Source: Lucinisca nassula (lineage: Eukaryota; Mollusca; Bivalvia; Lucinida; Lucinidae). Taken from it: DNA of 64,000 bases. Positions 33,613 to 44,890 of this stretch are shown piece after piece (position 1 is the first letter of the stretch; every line of letters starts with the position of its first letter). A model generated the notes under the pieces. The model saw only the letters and a program-made list of their open reading frames with translations, searched no databases and was not told the origin of the DNA. The position numbers were made by a program, and so were the translations under genes. Location: contig OY757016.1 of NCBI GenBank assembly GCA_963580285.1, positions 46,205,124-46,269,123 of the forward strand, read 5' to 3'.

Positions 33613-33716
33613 CGGAAGTAAGGGCGAGGGTTGCGGTCGAGTAAAATCGATTTAAGCCGCAGTGAAATGCTTTTCACTGACCGTCCCAGTGCGGTTCTTC
33701 TGTCGCGGTTTATTTA
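33613..33716 (-). repeat. Family D, left piece of a split copy
   Basis: Ends GGTTCTTCTGTCGCGGTTTATTT. The same copy resumes at 34808 after an insert of about 1.1 kb. Confidence 0.8.
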
Positions 33717-34187
33717 AGAAATAGATCAGCTCTAACTGTGATTTGTTGAGTAATAAATCACAGTTTGTCGGTCGGTTGTAAAGTAGACAAATCACGAGCG
33801 CGTAGCGCCCGTGATTTGTCTACTTACAACTGACCGACAAACTGTGATTTATTATTCGACAAATCACAAACTAGAGCTGATCTATTTCGATTCTAACAGG
33901 CTGAAAATCGGCAATAATGCTGTTGTTTCCTTCAAAATCTCACAACTTTTCGCCATTGCTAGAAGAAATCCCGCTAAAATTATCGATTGAAACACATGCA
34001 TTTATACCTTTTTCTAACGTTACCGATGCGAGAGTATGACGTTACACCGTCTAACATCAAGGAAATCGACTAGTGACGTCATAAATTTGCAGTTTTTAAT
34101 GACGTCACTCCTCATGCTCTTCCGAGATTTTGAAGGAAACAACAGCATTATTGCCGATTTTCAGCCTGTTAGAATCGAAATAGATCT
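33717..34187. mobile_element. M5 compound foldback element
   Basis: Two nested folds. 33718-33898 is a hairpin with about 80-bp arms meeting at GAGCGCGTAGCGCCC. 33879-33941 and 34124-34186 form a perfect 63-bp inverted repeat around 182 bp. Non-coding. 34752-34807 (GATTTGTTGCAGAATAAAAC...GCGCGCTGTGTTAAAAT) may be the element's far end, with a family D copy inserted between. Confidence 0.85.
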
Positions 34188-34192
34188 TCTAG

Positions 34193-34751
34193 AGAGATCT
34201 AATTCAAGGTAATGTTGGTTGGTGCCTGATGCTCTGTCTCTGCTCGGGCCCATCGGAGTCTAACTGTTGGTTTTCTTTGCTCCACCATTTCAGTGGTTTC
34301 TTGCTGTCGAGTCCTCACCGTTGTCTCACCTCTGTGGTTCTTTGATTTTTTGTGTTCACGGAGATGTTGCACTGATGAGTTAGGAGGCCTTCATGCGGAC
34401 TGAACAAATTATTTGTCTAAATCGCGACGGAAGTAAGGGCGAGGATTGTGGCCACGTAAAATCGATTTAAGCCCCCCAGTGGAAATCATTTCACTGACCG
34501 TTCCAAGGCGGTTCCTCTGTGGCGGTTTATTTATGGTGTTGTTTGTTACTTACTGTGTGTATCACTTGTGTCTTTTTATTTTGGATGGCCATATGGCCAT
34601 TTTGTGGGAAAGTAACTGTCCTTATGGCCTTCATTTGTTGAGGTTTCCATTATGGTCTGGTCGCTTAATGTTTGTGTTTCTTTACCTTTGGTGTCTTTGA
34701 TGAGTGGAGTAAGTTAATTGTATCCATTCCTGATCTTTGTTTTACTTCTAC
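34193..34751 (-). repeat. Family D copy nested within the M5 insertion
   Basis: Minus strand from AGATCTAATTCAAGGTAATG to TTACTTCTACTTTG; about 555 bp, same extent as 26495-27072. Confidence 0.85.
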
Positions 34752-34807
34752 TTTGTGATTTGTTGCAGAATAAAACACAGGTATTTTCCATTGCCTAAAT
34801 AGGCGCG

Positions 34808-35006
34808 CTGTGTTAAAATATTATTTTTGTTATAGTTTGTCTTTGAATGTGCGTATCGCTTATATCGTTTTGCTTTGGATGGCCAGTTTGCTATTTTGTT
34901 GATGTTTCTATTAGGGTCTAGTTATTTCATGTTTGTGTTTCTTTCCCTTTGGTGTCTCTGGTGAGAGGTGTGGGTTAATTGCATCGATTTCACTTCTATT
35001 TTACAA
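34808..35006 (-). repeat. Family D, right piece of the split copy
   Basis: Continues from 33716: TTTTGTTATAGTTTGTCTTTG to ATTTCACTTCTATTTTAC. Confidence 0.8.
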
Positions 35007-35440
35007 GGAGCCTACATGACAGTGAAAGGTCAAATAGTTCAAGTGGCAGATAAGTTGACTTACCTTGGAAGCACACTGTCATGAGTTCTGCACATTAGTT
35101 CTGAAGGCGATGACAGGTTTGCCAATGCTAATGCTGCATTTGGACGACTATGAGGAAGTGTTTGGGTCGAAATGGAATCAGACTTGGCAGAATACTGAAA
35201 GTCTGCAGATATTTGATGCAGCGTGGATGCTGCCAACACTAGTTTATGCTTGCAAAATTTAGTTTTTCAACGGCATGTCAAAACGAGTGAACCACTTCCA
35301 TACATGCTAAGAAAACTTTAAGGATTGCGTGGGAACACTTGATTTCAGCCAAAGTTTTGGAAAGGACAGGGATGCAGAGTGTACATATTGTTCTGAAACT
35401 GGAACAGGTAGTTCGTATTGTCCTCTAAGCTATTAGATGG
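35007..35440 (+). pseudogene. LINE X reverse transcriptase relic, copy 3
   Basis: VADKLTYLGSTLS, then ANANAAFGRL, SVW and QRHVKTSEPLPYMLRKL, a broken version of the C-terminal RT region in copies 1 and 2. Stops and frameshifts throughout. It abuts a family D copy at its 5' side, as copy 2 does at its 3' side. Confidence 0.85.
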
Positions 35441-35553
35441 ATTTTAATTGTTAAACGAAACTGTCCACGTCCAAGCTTAAGATAATTGTTTCAGTCTATG
35501 ACTGGCCCGCTAGCATTGCCAGTGCTTTGAATTCAAGTTAGATTCATTCATTT

Positions 35554-35810
35554 CGAAAACACGCCTTTAAAAATATATAGTACATTTTTTCGCCGAAAAC
35601 AATGAAGACTGTAAGTCGAAAAATAGTGATATTTTTCTTATTTCTGCTCAAAACATAGATTGTGGGAACACGTTAGAACAGCCTCGATCTAGTACCGACA
35701 ATCTATATTTTCGAGCAGAAATAAGAATAAAATGTTTACCCCTGTAAACTCCAGTTTTACTATAAAAAAGTGGGGTTCAAGGGGGTCAAAATTATATAGG
35801 CGTGTTTTCG
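35554..35810 (+). mobile_element. M1 MITE, full length
   Basis: TIRs CGAAAACACGCCTTTA and complement of CGAAAACACGCCTAT at 35796-35810. Hairpin partly decayed. Confidence 0.85.
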
Positions 35811-35823
35811 GGATGATAGATTG

Positions 35824-36168
35824 AAATGTTCTAGAAAGGGTTATCCTTTGAAAGCAAGGAATACATCACAGGACTGGAAAATATGGACTGTACATGTCTT
35901 GTTTTCTGGGCCAGACTAGCTAGTTTCGTCCAATTAGGCCTCATCAGTGACCCTCATTTTTTTCAAAATTCCACAATGGTATCAATGATCCCAAAGGACA
36001 AGAAAATAAAAAACTACACTAAGATGTAGGGCAGGGAGACTTTTTACGGCCGCCACACATTCCGAGACACCGGCTGTAGTGACGTTAAATATGTTCTGGA
36101 AGGGTTATCCTTTGGAAGCAAGGAATTAATTACACCACAGAACTAGAAAAATATGGAGTGTACATGTT
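35824..36168 (-). repeat. Repeat G, left of T2
   Basis: One G unit plus the beginning of the next. The second copy stops at GGAGTGTACATGTT and resumes at 42747, after T2. Confidence 0.9.
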
Positions 36169-36662
36169 CACACCGGTTACCGCAGTACAACGAACGCGAC
36201 AGAGTACAACGAACGCTACAGAAATCATGACGTCACAGCAGTATTTTCGGTAAGAAAAAGGTTTATTTTAGACCAGATCCTTATCTTTTTGGGTGGTTGT
36301 TTTGCATAGCTGCGGAGTAATGGTATTACCATTTACTGATACAGTTGCAGAGAATTCTGTTCATTATAAACGAAAACACAAACAATTTTCTTTCGTCTAG
36401 TGTGTTTTCACCAACCCCAGCATACTTCGGTAAATGTTTTTTGACAGTAACACATCTTTTGTGCACATGATTTTGTGATTTATATGTTATTGCGATTTCA
36501 GAGCATCCATTGATGCATTTGCTTGAGCCCCAGTTCATGTCAATACCCACTGAATCCGTGGATGGTTCAATGGTTGATTTTTTGTTAGGGTACACCTTAC
36601 CACGGGTTGTGATACACCATAACGCGGTTAGTCAGCACAATTTGGGTACAACAAACACGGAT
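36169..36662 (+). repeat. T2 left terminal/subterminal inverted repeat
   Basis: The terminal block contains AGTACAACGAACGC twice in direct repeat (36184, 36202). The conserved inner block is 36588-36662. Confidence 0.8.
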
Positions 36663-36683
36663 TATATTCTTCATAAATTGAAA

Positions 36684-36976
36684 TATTTGTTTGAATTGGG
36701 ATTTAACGTCCCCGTAAACACTATTTAGGTCATTTTGGAGACGTTGCTTACAATTCTGTGGGACTTTTAACCGGCATTGAAATGACATCTCAAGCCCTGC
36801 CGCGCAATGAAACCAGAAGGCTTATATACATTGGACGATCTGGCTCACACCGCTTTGCCTAGGCAGGCTTAGTCCTTCTAAGCGGTTTACAAGTACTCGT
36901 TTGTGGTCAGATTCAGCTCTGCGTGGAAGCATCATGCAGCCCAATTTATTTCTCAAGCCCCGATGGGCGGGGGCGA
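36684..36976 (-). mobile_element. SINE A copy
   Basis: Minus strand: tail complement GGGATTTAACGTCCCCGTAA at left, head complement CCCCGATGGGCGGGGGCG at right. Confidence 0.88.
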
Positions 36977-37555
36977 AATAAATTGAAATAAAACTCTTTA
37001 ATCCGCCAGCGAAGGCATGATACATGATGCTGTTTTTACTTCAAAACGATCCATTTTGCTGTTACATACTCTTTAATGCCTGTTTGATTCTCATTATGAT
37101 CTCCGAACATATACACGTGCGAATTTAAAGGGTTGGGTAAAAATCTTGGACAAAGGGGACGGGTGAACACATTTATTCTGGCTTTCCCGAACGTTTTTAC
37201 CACATCCCCCACTAATGAACAAATGAAACCCAACTTATTTAGTTTCGGCATTGTTGGGGAGGGGAGACTCTTGAATTTATAGATTCCATTCTTTGCTACT
37301 GAAAATAGTAAGTTTTTATGCCATCCCCCACCCCCGAGAATCTTTGATCCGGGGGGGGGGGGGAGGGGGGGATATAGTATTTGCCCGTTCTGACCAAGAG
37401 CCATAACTCTGTTTCTTTTTTGGCTGAATTATCTCCCCTTGAAATTTTGCAAAAACTCAGAAAAATTGGCTCCCACGGGGTCATTGGTCACCTATAGTTT
37501 CAGCTCTTGTTGTAAATGATATGGACCCAATATTAGTTAATTGCGAGTATATGGA
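36977..37555. other. Unassigned T2 interior
   Basis: No gene. A G-rich run lies at 37351-37371. Confidence 0.4.
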
Positions 37556-37800
37556 GTGTGTTCCAGTTTTGTCTGGGTCCCGAATGGGACTGTTCTTAGC
37601 CCTCTGTTATACTCCCTGTATATTAATCATATTTCCACCGACATTGACTATGAAATAAGACTGTTCGCAGACGACTGGGTATACTGCCGGGAAATTAGAG
37701 TTACAGAGGACTAACGTAAACTTCGGAACCAAATGGATAGACTAGGATATTGGGCATGAAAATGTGGCATGACATCATGCGAACATGTTCGTGAAATGAA
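37556..37800 (+). pseudogene. LINE reverse transcriptase fragment with FADD motif
   Basis: Reads VLSG, then one frame over PNGTVLSPLLYSLYIN, HISTDIDYEIRLFADDW and VYCREIRVTED, i.e. RT domains 4-5 with the catalytic FADD box. Then LGYW-A-KCGMTSCEHV. One frameshift and several stops. CR1/L2-like by motif spacing; clade uncertain. Confidence 0.8.
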
Positions 37801-38042
37801 CATCCCTTACTTTATATATAGAGAAAACTGTGATTTAAGGGGATATACATACGTTTTTATTATATCTGCTATAAGACATATGTTGTGGGTACACGTTAGA
37901 ACCGCCTCCTTGAGACGATTCTAACGAGCACCCACAACCTATGTTTGCAGTATAAATAAGAAACATATCACGGATTTTCATCAGAGAAGTAGCCATTTAG
38001 GAGATGTGATAAAATACACTATGTCGCACGGGTGTGTTACCG
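37784..38042 (+). mobile_element. M2 MITE
   Basis: ATGTTCGTGAAATGAACATCCC-type start, hairpin GTTAGAACCGCCTCC / ACGATTCTAACGAG, right part to CTATGTCGCACGGGTGTG. Confidence 0.8.
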
Positions 38043-38270
38043 GAGTGAGTTTTCAGGCCGTTTAATGCAATACATTAAGCAGACAACTAGGCAGAGAACC
38101 AATGAAATTGAGGGTTCGTGCATTAGAACTCCTTGAGTATCATTTCACATGATTCTCAGACTCCCAGAAATTCGAGGGCGAATTTCAATGTGGAGGGGGA
38201 GAATGTCATAGCGTATAGGTATTTAGCACACTTGTACTGCCTTTCAGTACAAGCCGGCTTTTACAGCAAC

Positions 38271-38326
38271 GTGGTAGATTTGCTTATCAATCCGGCGACT
38301 CGGGTTCGAAACCCGGCCGGGCCAAA
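38271..38326 (+). repeat. tRNA-like sequence, retroposon head
   Basis: GGCGACTCGGGTTCGAAACC followed by CGGCCGGGCC gives a B box and T-arm. No complete cloverleaf could be drawn. Confidence 0.4.
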
Positions 38327-38349
38327 GGTGTGTAGCATTTTTGTAACCT

Positions 38350-38460
38350 GTTACACAATGTCAGTAAAAATGTCATTAATGTCCACGAAGAACAAAACTG
38401 GACCGAAAACGGCACCTTGTGAGACACCAGACAAAACTTGAGCCCAATCCTAAGTTTCCA
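38350..38460 (-). pseudogene. LINE reverse transcriptase fragment
   Basis: Minus strand gives WAQVLSGVSQGAVFGPVLF and then FVDINDIFTDI, the RT domain 4 block. Only about 35 residues are recognisable; the flanks do not continue it. Confidence 0.75.
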
Positions 38461-38613
38461 TGTTAGGTTCGGCAATAGTATGCATGGTGTTAGGGTCATC
38501 TGGATGACCAGCATCGCTATACTCAAACTCAGCCATAATGTATCTTTCTGAAATAAAGAATATAAGACTCTTACTTGGGTATTCTTACGACATGAATGTC
38601 GTAACAATGGAGA

Positions 38614-38953
38614 GAAGCATGGTTGTATTGTTTGTTTGTTTGTATTGGAGTTTAACGGCCCAGTCAACACTATTTAGGTCATTTTTGAGCCGGTCAGTTT
38701 ACCTATCCACACTTTCCTGGGCAGGCTTATACGTAAGCGGTTAACCAGTACAGTGCACATTCTTTCGCCAGAAACTGACAACTGCCCTTCTTGAATCAGC
38801 GGAAGGGAGAGAATGACCGTAGAAAAGATTTCATGATCAATCTCCACGAAAGAATGTTGCCGACCCCGGCGGGAGTCGAACCCGCGTTCTCCTGATCACC
38901 AGTCAGACGTGCATCCGACTGAGCCAACGAGGCCGGCTCGAAGCATGGTTGTA
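38614..38953 (-). mobile_element. SINE B, full length, exact 14-bp target duplication
   Basis: Body 38628-38939. Head at right: CATCCGACTGAGCCAACGAG complement of the A box, GGGAGTCGAACCC complement of the B box. Tail at left: TGTATTGGAGTTTAACGGCC with (GTTT)n. Duplication GAAGCATGGTTGTA at 38614-38627 and 38940-38953. Confidence 0.96.
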
Positions 38954-38970
38954 AAGAAAGGGGGGGAAAT

Positions 38971-39042
38971 CGCTTATGGTGAGATTTGAACCTGGGACAA
39001 TCGGGTAAAATCAACTGCTCTAAGCACTAAGCCAAAGAGTCA
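38971..39042 (-). repeat. tRNA-like pseudogene or SINE head
   Basis: Minus strand: TGGCTTAGTGCTTAGAGC (A box) and AGGTTCAAATCTC (B box) at tRNA-like spacing. The acceptor stem is poor, so not a functional tRNA. Confidence 0.55.
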
Positions 39043-39570
39043 ACTGTCTTCCTCAGTTGTCTTCCGCATAATCAACCAAGGCAGGTATAATGTAGGTTAG
39101 GTGCTGCGGGTCGTAACACCTCACCCCTTTTCTTCAAGTCCGTATGTTGACGCGAGGTCATTTTTGCGAAGAAAGTCAAATCCCGGGCGAGCCACCATCT
39201 CCCGACATGACAGCCATATGAAGGAATGGAGTATTGCTGAAAAAAAAAATCGACTCTGTGCGAAAGAGTCGTATCCATGACGCAGTTGTCATTGGTTATT
39301 AACCTGTAGGCCAAGGAAGATAATTCAGGATTAGAAGTTGTGGGTCGTAACAGTATCAGGGGCGTAGCTGGAAGAAAATCATTTGTCCGCAAACCAAAGA
39401 AAATACTAAAAATAATAACTCCGTTTACCAAATGGGGACCACTCTAACAGGAAAGAATTTGCTCCCATCAGGGAGCAAATTCTTTCCTGTAAGTGCGGTC
39501 CCCGTGGCAGAGGAGGAAACTATGCTAGCTAATAAATAGTGTTGCATATATCCTAGACAAATACAGTTTT
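39043..39570. other. Unassigned sequence with strong hairpin
   Basis: A perfect 20-bp stem at 39447-39466 / 39471-39490 with the loop ATCA, enclosed by GGGGACC (39434) and GGTCCCC (39497). Otherwise no gene. Confidence 0.7.
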
Positions 39571-39838
39571 TCTTCTTCTTCTTCTTCTTCTTCTTCTTCT
39601 TCTTCTTCTTCTTTTCGTTCTTCTTCTTCTTCATCATTTTCTTCTTTTTCTTCTAACTTCTTCTCTCTACTTCTTTTTTTTCTTCCTCTTCTTCTTTTTT
39701 CTACTTTTTCTTCTTCTTTTTTTTCATCTTTTTCTTCTCCTTCTTGTTCTTCTTCTTTTTCTTCTTATTTTTCTTCTTCTTCTTTTTCCTCTTCTTTTTC
39801 TACTTCTTTTTCTTCTACGTCTATTTTTTACGTTTAGT
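39571..39838. repeat. (TTC)n microsatellite, interrupted
   Basis: Pure TTC to about 39613, then TTC/TTT mixtures. Poly-Lys reading frames across it are artefacts. Confidence 0.95.
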
Positions 39839-39924
39839 TTATACTAATTTATTTTAGTTCGATTGCGATGAAAGCTACAAGCTTATTGAATCGCTCTCGA
39901 ACACTCATTCCGGGTGTTTTCACG

Positions 39925-40103
39925 CGCGCGCGAGAGAGAGGCAGTGGCTTTTACACCACTGCTACCCATTTACACCTGGGTGGAGTGGGGCAGTGTCATT
40001 ACGTGTCTTGCCCAAGAACACACCTCGATACCGGTGGCGGATTCGAACGCACAACCTTTCGATCGTAGGTCGAACGCGCTAACCACTGCGCTATCGAGGC
40101 TGA
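39925..40103 (-). mobile_element. SINE F, tRNA-headed
   Basis: Minus strand: head GCCTCGATAGCGCAGTGG (A box), GCGTTCGAATCC (B box), with the acceptor GCCTCGA able to pair with TCGAGGT. The body has TCTTGGGCAAGACACG and CCCAGGTGTAAATGGG. This body type is widespread in invertebrate SINEs. Confidence 0.8.
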
Positions 40104-40235
40104 CGTTTGTTACGTTTTTTACGTTTGTAATGTGTACGCAAGTGCGTATCTGCGTACAGGTAGCTACGCCCCTGAGTATCATGGACAAACTTTCCTATCT
40201 ATCCCTCACACTGATTTCTTTGGCTGGCTTGTTTC

Positions 40236-40560
40236 TTCGTTTGGTTCGGAGTTTAACAGCCCAGCAAGCACTATTTAGGTCACATCGAGCCAGTTAGTTT
40301 ACCTTGAAGGCTTATAAAACCAGCACAGTGTATATTCTTACGCCAGAATTTGACAACCACCCTTCTTGAGTCAGTGAAAGGAAGAGAATGACCGTGTGTG
40401 TATTTTGAGTTATACGTCTCAGCAACCCGCTGAGGTTATACAGAGAGAGGGCCTCATTTAACGATTCGTCAGAAAGTTTGGAGAAGCCAAAAATCGAACC
40501 CAGGACCCCTGGTTTATGAGGTGAGTAAAACAGAAGGATTACCAAAGAGAACATTTCATG
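40236..40560 (-). mobile_element. SINE B split by SINE C
   Basis: Tail part 40236-40392 (GGAGTTTAACAGCCCAGC through GAGAATGACCGTG), then SINE C, then AACATTTCATGG at 40549, the SINE B block expected next. Confidence 0.75.
40393..40548 (-). mobile_element. SINE C nested in SINE B
   Basis: Diverged minus-strand SINE C: TTGAGTTATACGTCTCAGC at left, TCGAACCCAGGACCCCTGG at right. Confidence 0.75.
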
Positions 40561-40672
40561 GCAGACCCATTTCAGATTCTTTTTCTTGCATTACTTAAAT
40601 CTTAAAACATAGATTTTGAATATGCGGTCACTTCGTCTGCTAACGTCCATTGTGACGTTTAGTGACGTCGCA

Positions 40673-41133
<461 letters not shown>

Positions 41134-41450
41134 TGCACGACTTTCTATACAAATAGCGCACATCAGACACCCTTTGAGTTAAACACCTCAGAATTCTCGA
41201 CTTCAATGCCAGCCCTTCGTAGAAAACCCGGGTAGGATAAAAGTTTCTATCCCAGGGTGAAATTTAGGATTTCCTCGTCTGGTGTGCAAGAACTTGTAAA
41301 ACGGGGCTAGTATTTCGTTGCTCGCAGAATTTGGTCGTTTTCAGCGATCAGACTATGTGCATGCGCAACTTCTGAACTAACAAATTGTTTTGCAGATTAT
41401 TGTGGTTGCACTGTAAGTGTTGTCTCATTGAAGTTGGTTTTGCTCAGTAT
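41134..41450. other. Unassigned T2 interior
   Basis: Nothing recognised. Confidence 0.4.
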
Positions 41451-41643
41451 AGCTCATTGTTGGTCAGAAGCCTCCGTGGTCGAGTGGTTACGCTACTCGC
41501 CTTGTAAACCAGGGGTCGCAGGTTCGATCCCGGGCTTCTCCCGACTTTCGGATGAGTCTTTAAACCGAGGTCCCGTATCCGTATGACCCTAGCTGTTGGT
41601 GGGACGTAAAACTGAAACACTCACTCACTCAGCTCATTGTTGG
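41451..41643 (+). mobile_element. SINE C, intact, exact 13-bp target duplication
   Basis: Head AAGCCTCCGTGGTCGAGTGG, B box GGTTCGATCCC, middle TTTCGGATGAGTCTTTAAAC, tail GTTGGTGGGACGTAAAAC then (ACTC)n. Duplication AGCTCATTGTTGG at 41451-41463 and 41631-41643. About 165 bp; best reference copy of the family. Confidence 0.96.
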
Positions 41644-41707
41644 CTATTTGAACAGTCCTTCTGTAGTTTTATATTGTTTACATGTTTATGTACAAGTTAT
41701 TCTTGGG

Positions 41708-42003
41708 CCCCATCCACCGCTGCTTGTGGAAATAAATGGACTGCATGATACTTCCACACAGAGCTAATCCCGTCGCACAGGACTACTGGTTAACCACTTA
41801 GAAGGTCTAAGTCTTCCCAGGCAAAGTGGTGCGAGTCCGACCGTTCCTTCATATACATGTGAACCGTATTAGTCTCCTTGGGCGGTAGATTTGAGATGTC
41901 GTTAAATCTCAATGACGGATAAAAAGACTTGCAAAATTTGAAACAGTTCGAAAATGACCTTAATAGTGTTGACGGGACGTTAAAGCTCAGTTCAAACAAA
42001 CAA
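41708..42003 (+). mobile_element. SINE A copy, diverged
   Basis: GGGCCCCATCCACCGCTG head; tail GTTGACGGGACGTTAAAGC. Confidence 0.85.
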
Positions 42004-42250
42004 CAGGTTATTTTGTGACATTTTTGATGCATTATAGCAACTGTTTATTGTGCATCTGTTGTAAAAAGTTGTCTCTATGTCATAAACACACCTGCCAACC
42101 AAAAACACTTTTTTGTTTTAGGAATGGCCAAGCGCATACCGTACATATTGTAATTTTTCAACTAAAGGGCAAAAATGTATCGTTCCTCTTGGCTGTTTCT
42201 TGAAAAATGGCGCTCATAATGGGTAAAAACGTCCAGATTCGGTTTTTCAT
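42004..42250. other. Unassigned T2 interior
   Basis: No gene recognised; leads into the right subterminal repeat. Confidence 0.4.
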
Positions 42251-42746
42251 ATCCGTGTTTGTTGTTCCATTTGTTCCGTGTTTAGTGTACTCAGACTCAA
42301 CACATGATCCGTGGTAAGGTGTACCCGTGTTACAAGGTAGTGAGCCAAGAAAAATCGGTACGATTCTTATTCTAAATGTTTTTATAAATTATTAAAAATA
42401 GTATACTTACTTCGATGCCTAGAGGCATGAAAAACCCAAGAATGCTCGTGTATATGTCATTTATTTCTGATTGATAGACCCTTAAAACTTGAAGTTTTGT
42501 TTTTCTACCTATTTTGGCCTAATTTATGGCTTTGATTTCCCTTCTCTGACCGTGTCATAACTTAAAATTTGGACAAAACAACAAAAACACAATCTGTTGT
42601 CATCGCAAAACCAACAGAAAAACCTAAATCGTGATATGTTCGACAAAATAAAGGAAACATTGAACTCACACTTCTCCTGTCAGAAAAAAAGACGGTAGCG
42701 TTTGTTGTACTCAGTCGCGTCACGTTGTACCGCGGTAACCGGTGTG
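42251..42746 (-). repeat. T2 right terminal/subterminal inverted repeat
   Basis: Mirror of 36169-36662; see T2. Confidence 0.8.
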
Positions 42747-42861
42747 ATGTTTTCTGGGCCAGACTAGCTAGTTTCGGCCAAAAAGGCCTCATCAGTGACC
42801 CTTAAAATTTTTCAAAATTCCACAATGGAATCAATGATCCCTAAGGACAAGAAAATAAAGT
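42747..42861 (-). repeat. Repeat G, right of T2
   Basis: Continues the G unit broken at 36168: TTCTGGGCCAGACTAGC to GGACAAGAAAATAAAG. Confidence 0.9.
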
Positions 42862-43762
42862 TATGTATGCTTATAAATGAGCCGACGAAGGACCAAACCT
42901 ACAAAAGTCCTATTCAATCAGCGAAGACAGACCAGCCTGTGCATTTAGCCAGACTGCTCAGATGGCCAGCATCTACGCGGCATTTTGATTTTTTAAATAG
43001 CCGTCAGGATATAATAGGATAGTATGAACAGCTGCACCAGCTGATCTGACTCTCTTTACTAGTCGCTAGGGTGCATGCCTGCTGTAATATATGTTTCAGC
43101 ATTAATTTGACAGATATGACGTTTCGTCAGACATTTTCTACTTAAATGATAAATTGTATTTAAAATATATATTTCAAAAGCGTGAATGTGCATTGTCTTT
43201 TAATTGCTGTTAATTGCCTACAGATGAAAACATTTTATGATTTGACAAACATTCACTTATATTTCAAAGTATGTATTATTGCTTATAATTAATTTATTAC
43301 TTCTTCTGTCAATAAATGTCAATCATTTACATTGACAAACACTGCAACAACTACAAATAGTTTATTCAGGCTCAAGCAACAAAGTGTGTCTCTCACTGCA
43401 ATGACGGTAGGAGAGAAGCATATGACAAAATATCAAGCCATTAATGTCACAAAATTAATTGATTCACTGTCTATTTTGCCTATATAGGCCTCAGCATTCG
43501 ACATTCCAGCTAAACATAGATAGTCAATGATATTATCCGCATTCCTACCCAACACACTTGCCATTTAAATGTGAAGTAGCAGCTTCGGAATCGGGAAGAT
43601 CAACACTACTTGCCAGCGATTTCACACCTGCCTTATGTTCCGACAGAACCAATTTTGCACTAATTGGGCTTTTTTACCCGGTCCTTTGGGCACGACCAAT
43701 TTGAATTTTATATTTTGGGTTGTTGATTTTCAGTTACTTTTTTACATAACTCATACATCATT
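42862..43762. other. MITE Q fragment and unassigned sequence
   Basis: 42880-42980 resembles one arm of Q (GACCAAACCTACAAAAGTCC, CAGCGAAGACAGACCAGCC). The remainder has nothing recognised. Confidence 0.45.
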
Positions 43763-44091
43763 TCACTCTGTTTTGTAAAATAAGGAACAGTTGCTGCTGA
43801 AGCTTATGAGATCACTGTCCTGCCCACCTCCACGGACTCTATTTTGATCTGTGCTGATATTAGGAGAGCCATCGCCTACATATGCTGTACTTTGACTTTC
43901 TGGAATACCGAAACAAAAGCGTATTGTCCCGAAGGCATTTTTCTGTTTTTTTTTTTTTTGTTTTGTTTTTTGTTTTGTTAGATCAGCATTTTCTTTTAAC
44001 AAAGTGTTGATATCTACCTGTAGTATGGTTATGTCACTAGTATTTCTTTTTGTTGTAGAATTTATGTTATCGTATTTGTAACTTATGTGTC
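43763..44091 (-). other. Unidentified open frame, about 110 codons
   Basis: Minus-strand frame with QVDINTLLKENADLTKQ, a lysine run coded by an A-rich tract, and FCFGIPESQSTAYVGDGSP. A related upstream stretch (LARLDDMKRRLFETNKK) lies at 44400-44480 beyond a later SINE A. It may be a transposon ORF1 relic with coiled-coil character; I do not recognise it. The first codons of the longer frame come from the SINE. Confidence 0.35.
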
Positions 44092-44393
44092 TCTGGCTTG
44101 AAGAAATATATGGGCTGCATGATGCTTCCACGCAGAGCTGAATCCGGCCCGCACACTAGTACTGGTAAACCGCTTAGAGGATCTAAGCCTGTCCAGGAAC
44201 CGCGGTGCGAGGCGGACCGTCCATGCTAAAATACCCTATTGGTTTCATTGTTCGATAGGGCTTGAGATGTCATTTCATCTCAATGTCGGGTAAAAGTCCC
44301 ACAAGATTGGAAGCGACGTCTCCAAAATGACCTTTACAGTGCTGACGGGGACGTTAAACCTCAAATCAAACAAACAAACAAAGTGTCTCTGGC
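44087..44393 (+). mobile_element. SINE A, 5'-shortened, exact target duplication
   Basis: Body 44098-44382, starting TTGAAGAAATATATGGG and ending CAAATCAAACAAACAAACAA. Duplication GTGTCTCTGGC at 44087-44097 and 44383-44393. It proves that SINE A moves by target-primed integration. Confidence 0.96.
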
Positions 44394-44626
44394 AGTTTTC
44401 TTTTTCAACCTTTTTTATTAGTTTCAAAAAGTCTTCTTTTCATATCATCAAGTCTTGCCAGGAAAATAATCTGATTCATTTGGGTTTATTACTTAACTAG
44501 GATAAGGTCAAGTTTGTTTCAATTTCATCCAGTCATGGATCTTTTGCTGTCGGCATATATGCCATAGCTTGCTGTCGGCATATATGTCATAGCTCCGAAT
44601 AATGGTGGTTTAGATGCTGGATTTGA

Positions 44627-44890
44627 ACTGACCGTTCCAAGGCGGCTCTTCTGTGGCGATTTATCTATGTTGTTGTTTGTTACTTACTGTGTGTATCACT
44701 TGTGTCTTTTAATTTTGGATGGCCATATGGCCATTTTGTGGGAAAGTAACTGTCCTTATGGCCTTCCTTTGTTTAGGTTTCCATTATGGTCTGGTCGCTT
44801 AATGTTTTTATTTCTTTCCCTTTGGTGTCTTTTATGGGTGGAGTAAGTTAATTGTATCAATTCCTGATCTTTGTTTTACTTCTACTTTGT
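44627..44890 (-). repeat. Family D copy, partial
   Basis: ACTGACCGTTCCAAGGCGGC to TTACTTCTACTTTG. Confidence 0.82.

Noticed and set aside
34446..34700. An ORF recurring in several family D copies (PRRFFCGGLF...HMAILWESNCP)
   Set aside because: It recurs because the DNA is repeated. Frames are interrupted in most copies, the poly-C tract shifts them, and no protein motif is visible.
39425..39637. Poly-Lys frame
   Set aside because: Translation of the (TTC)n microsatellite on the other strand.
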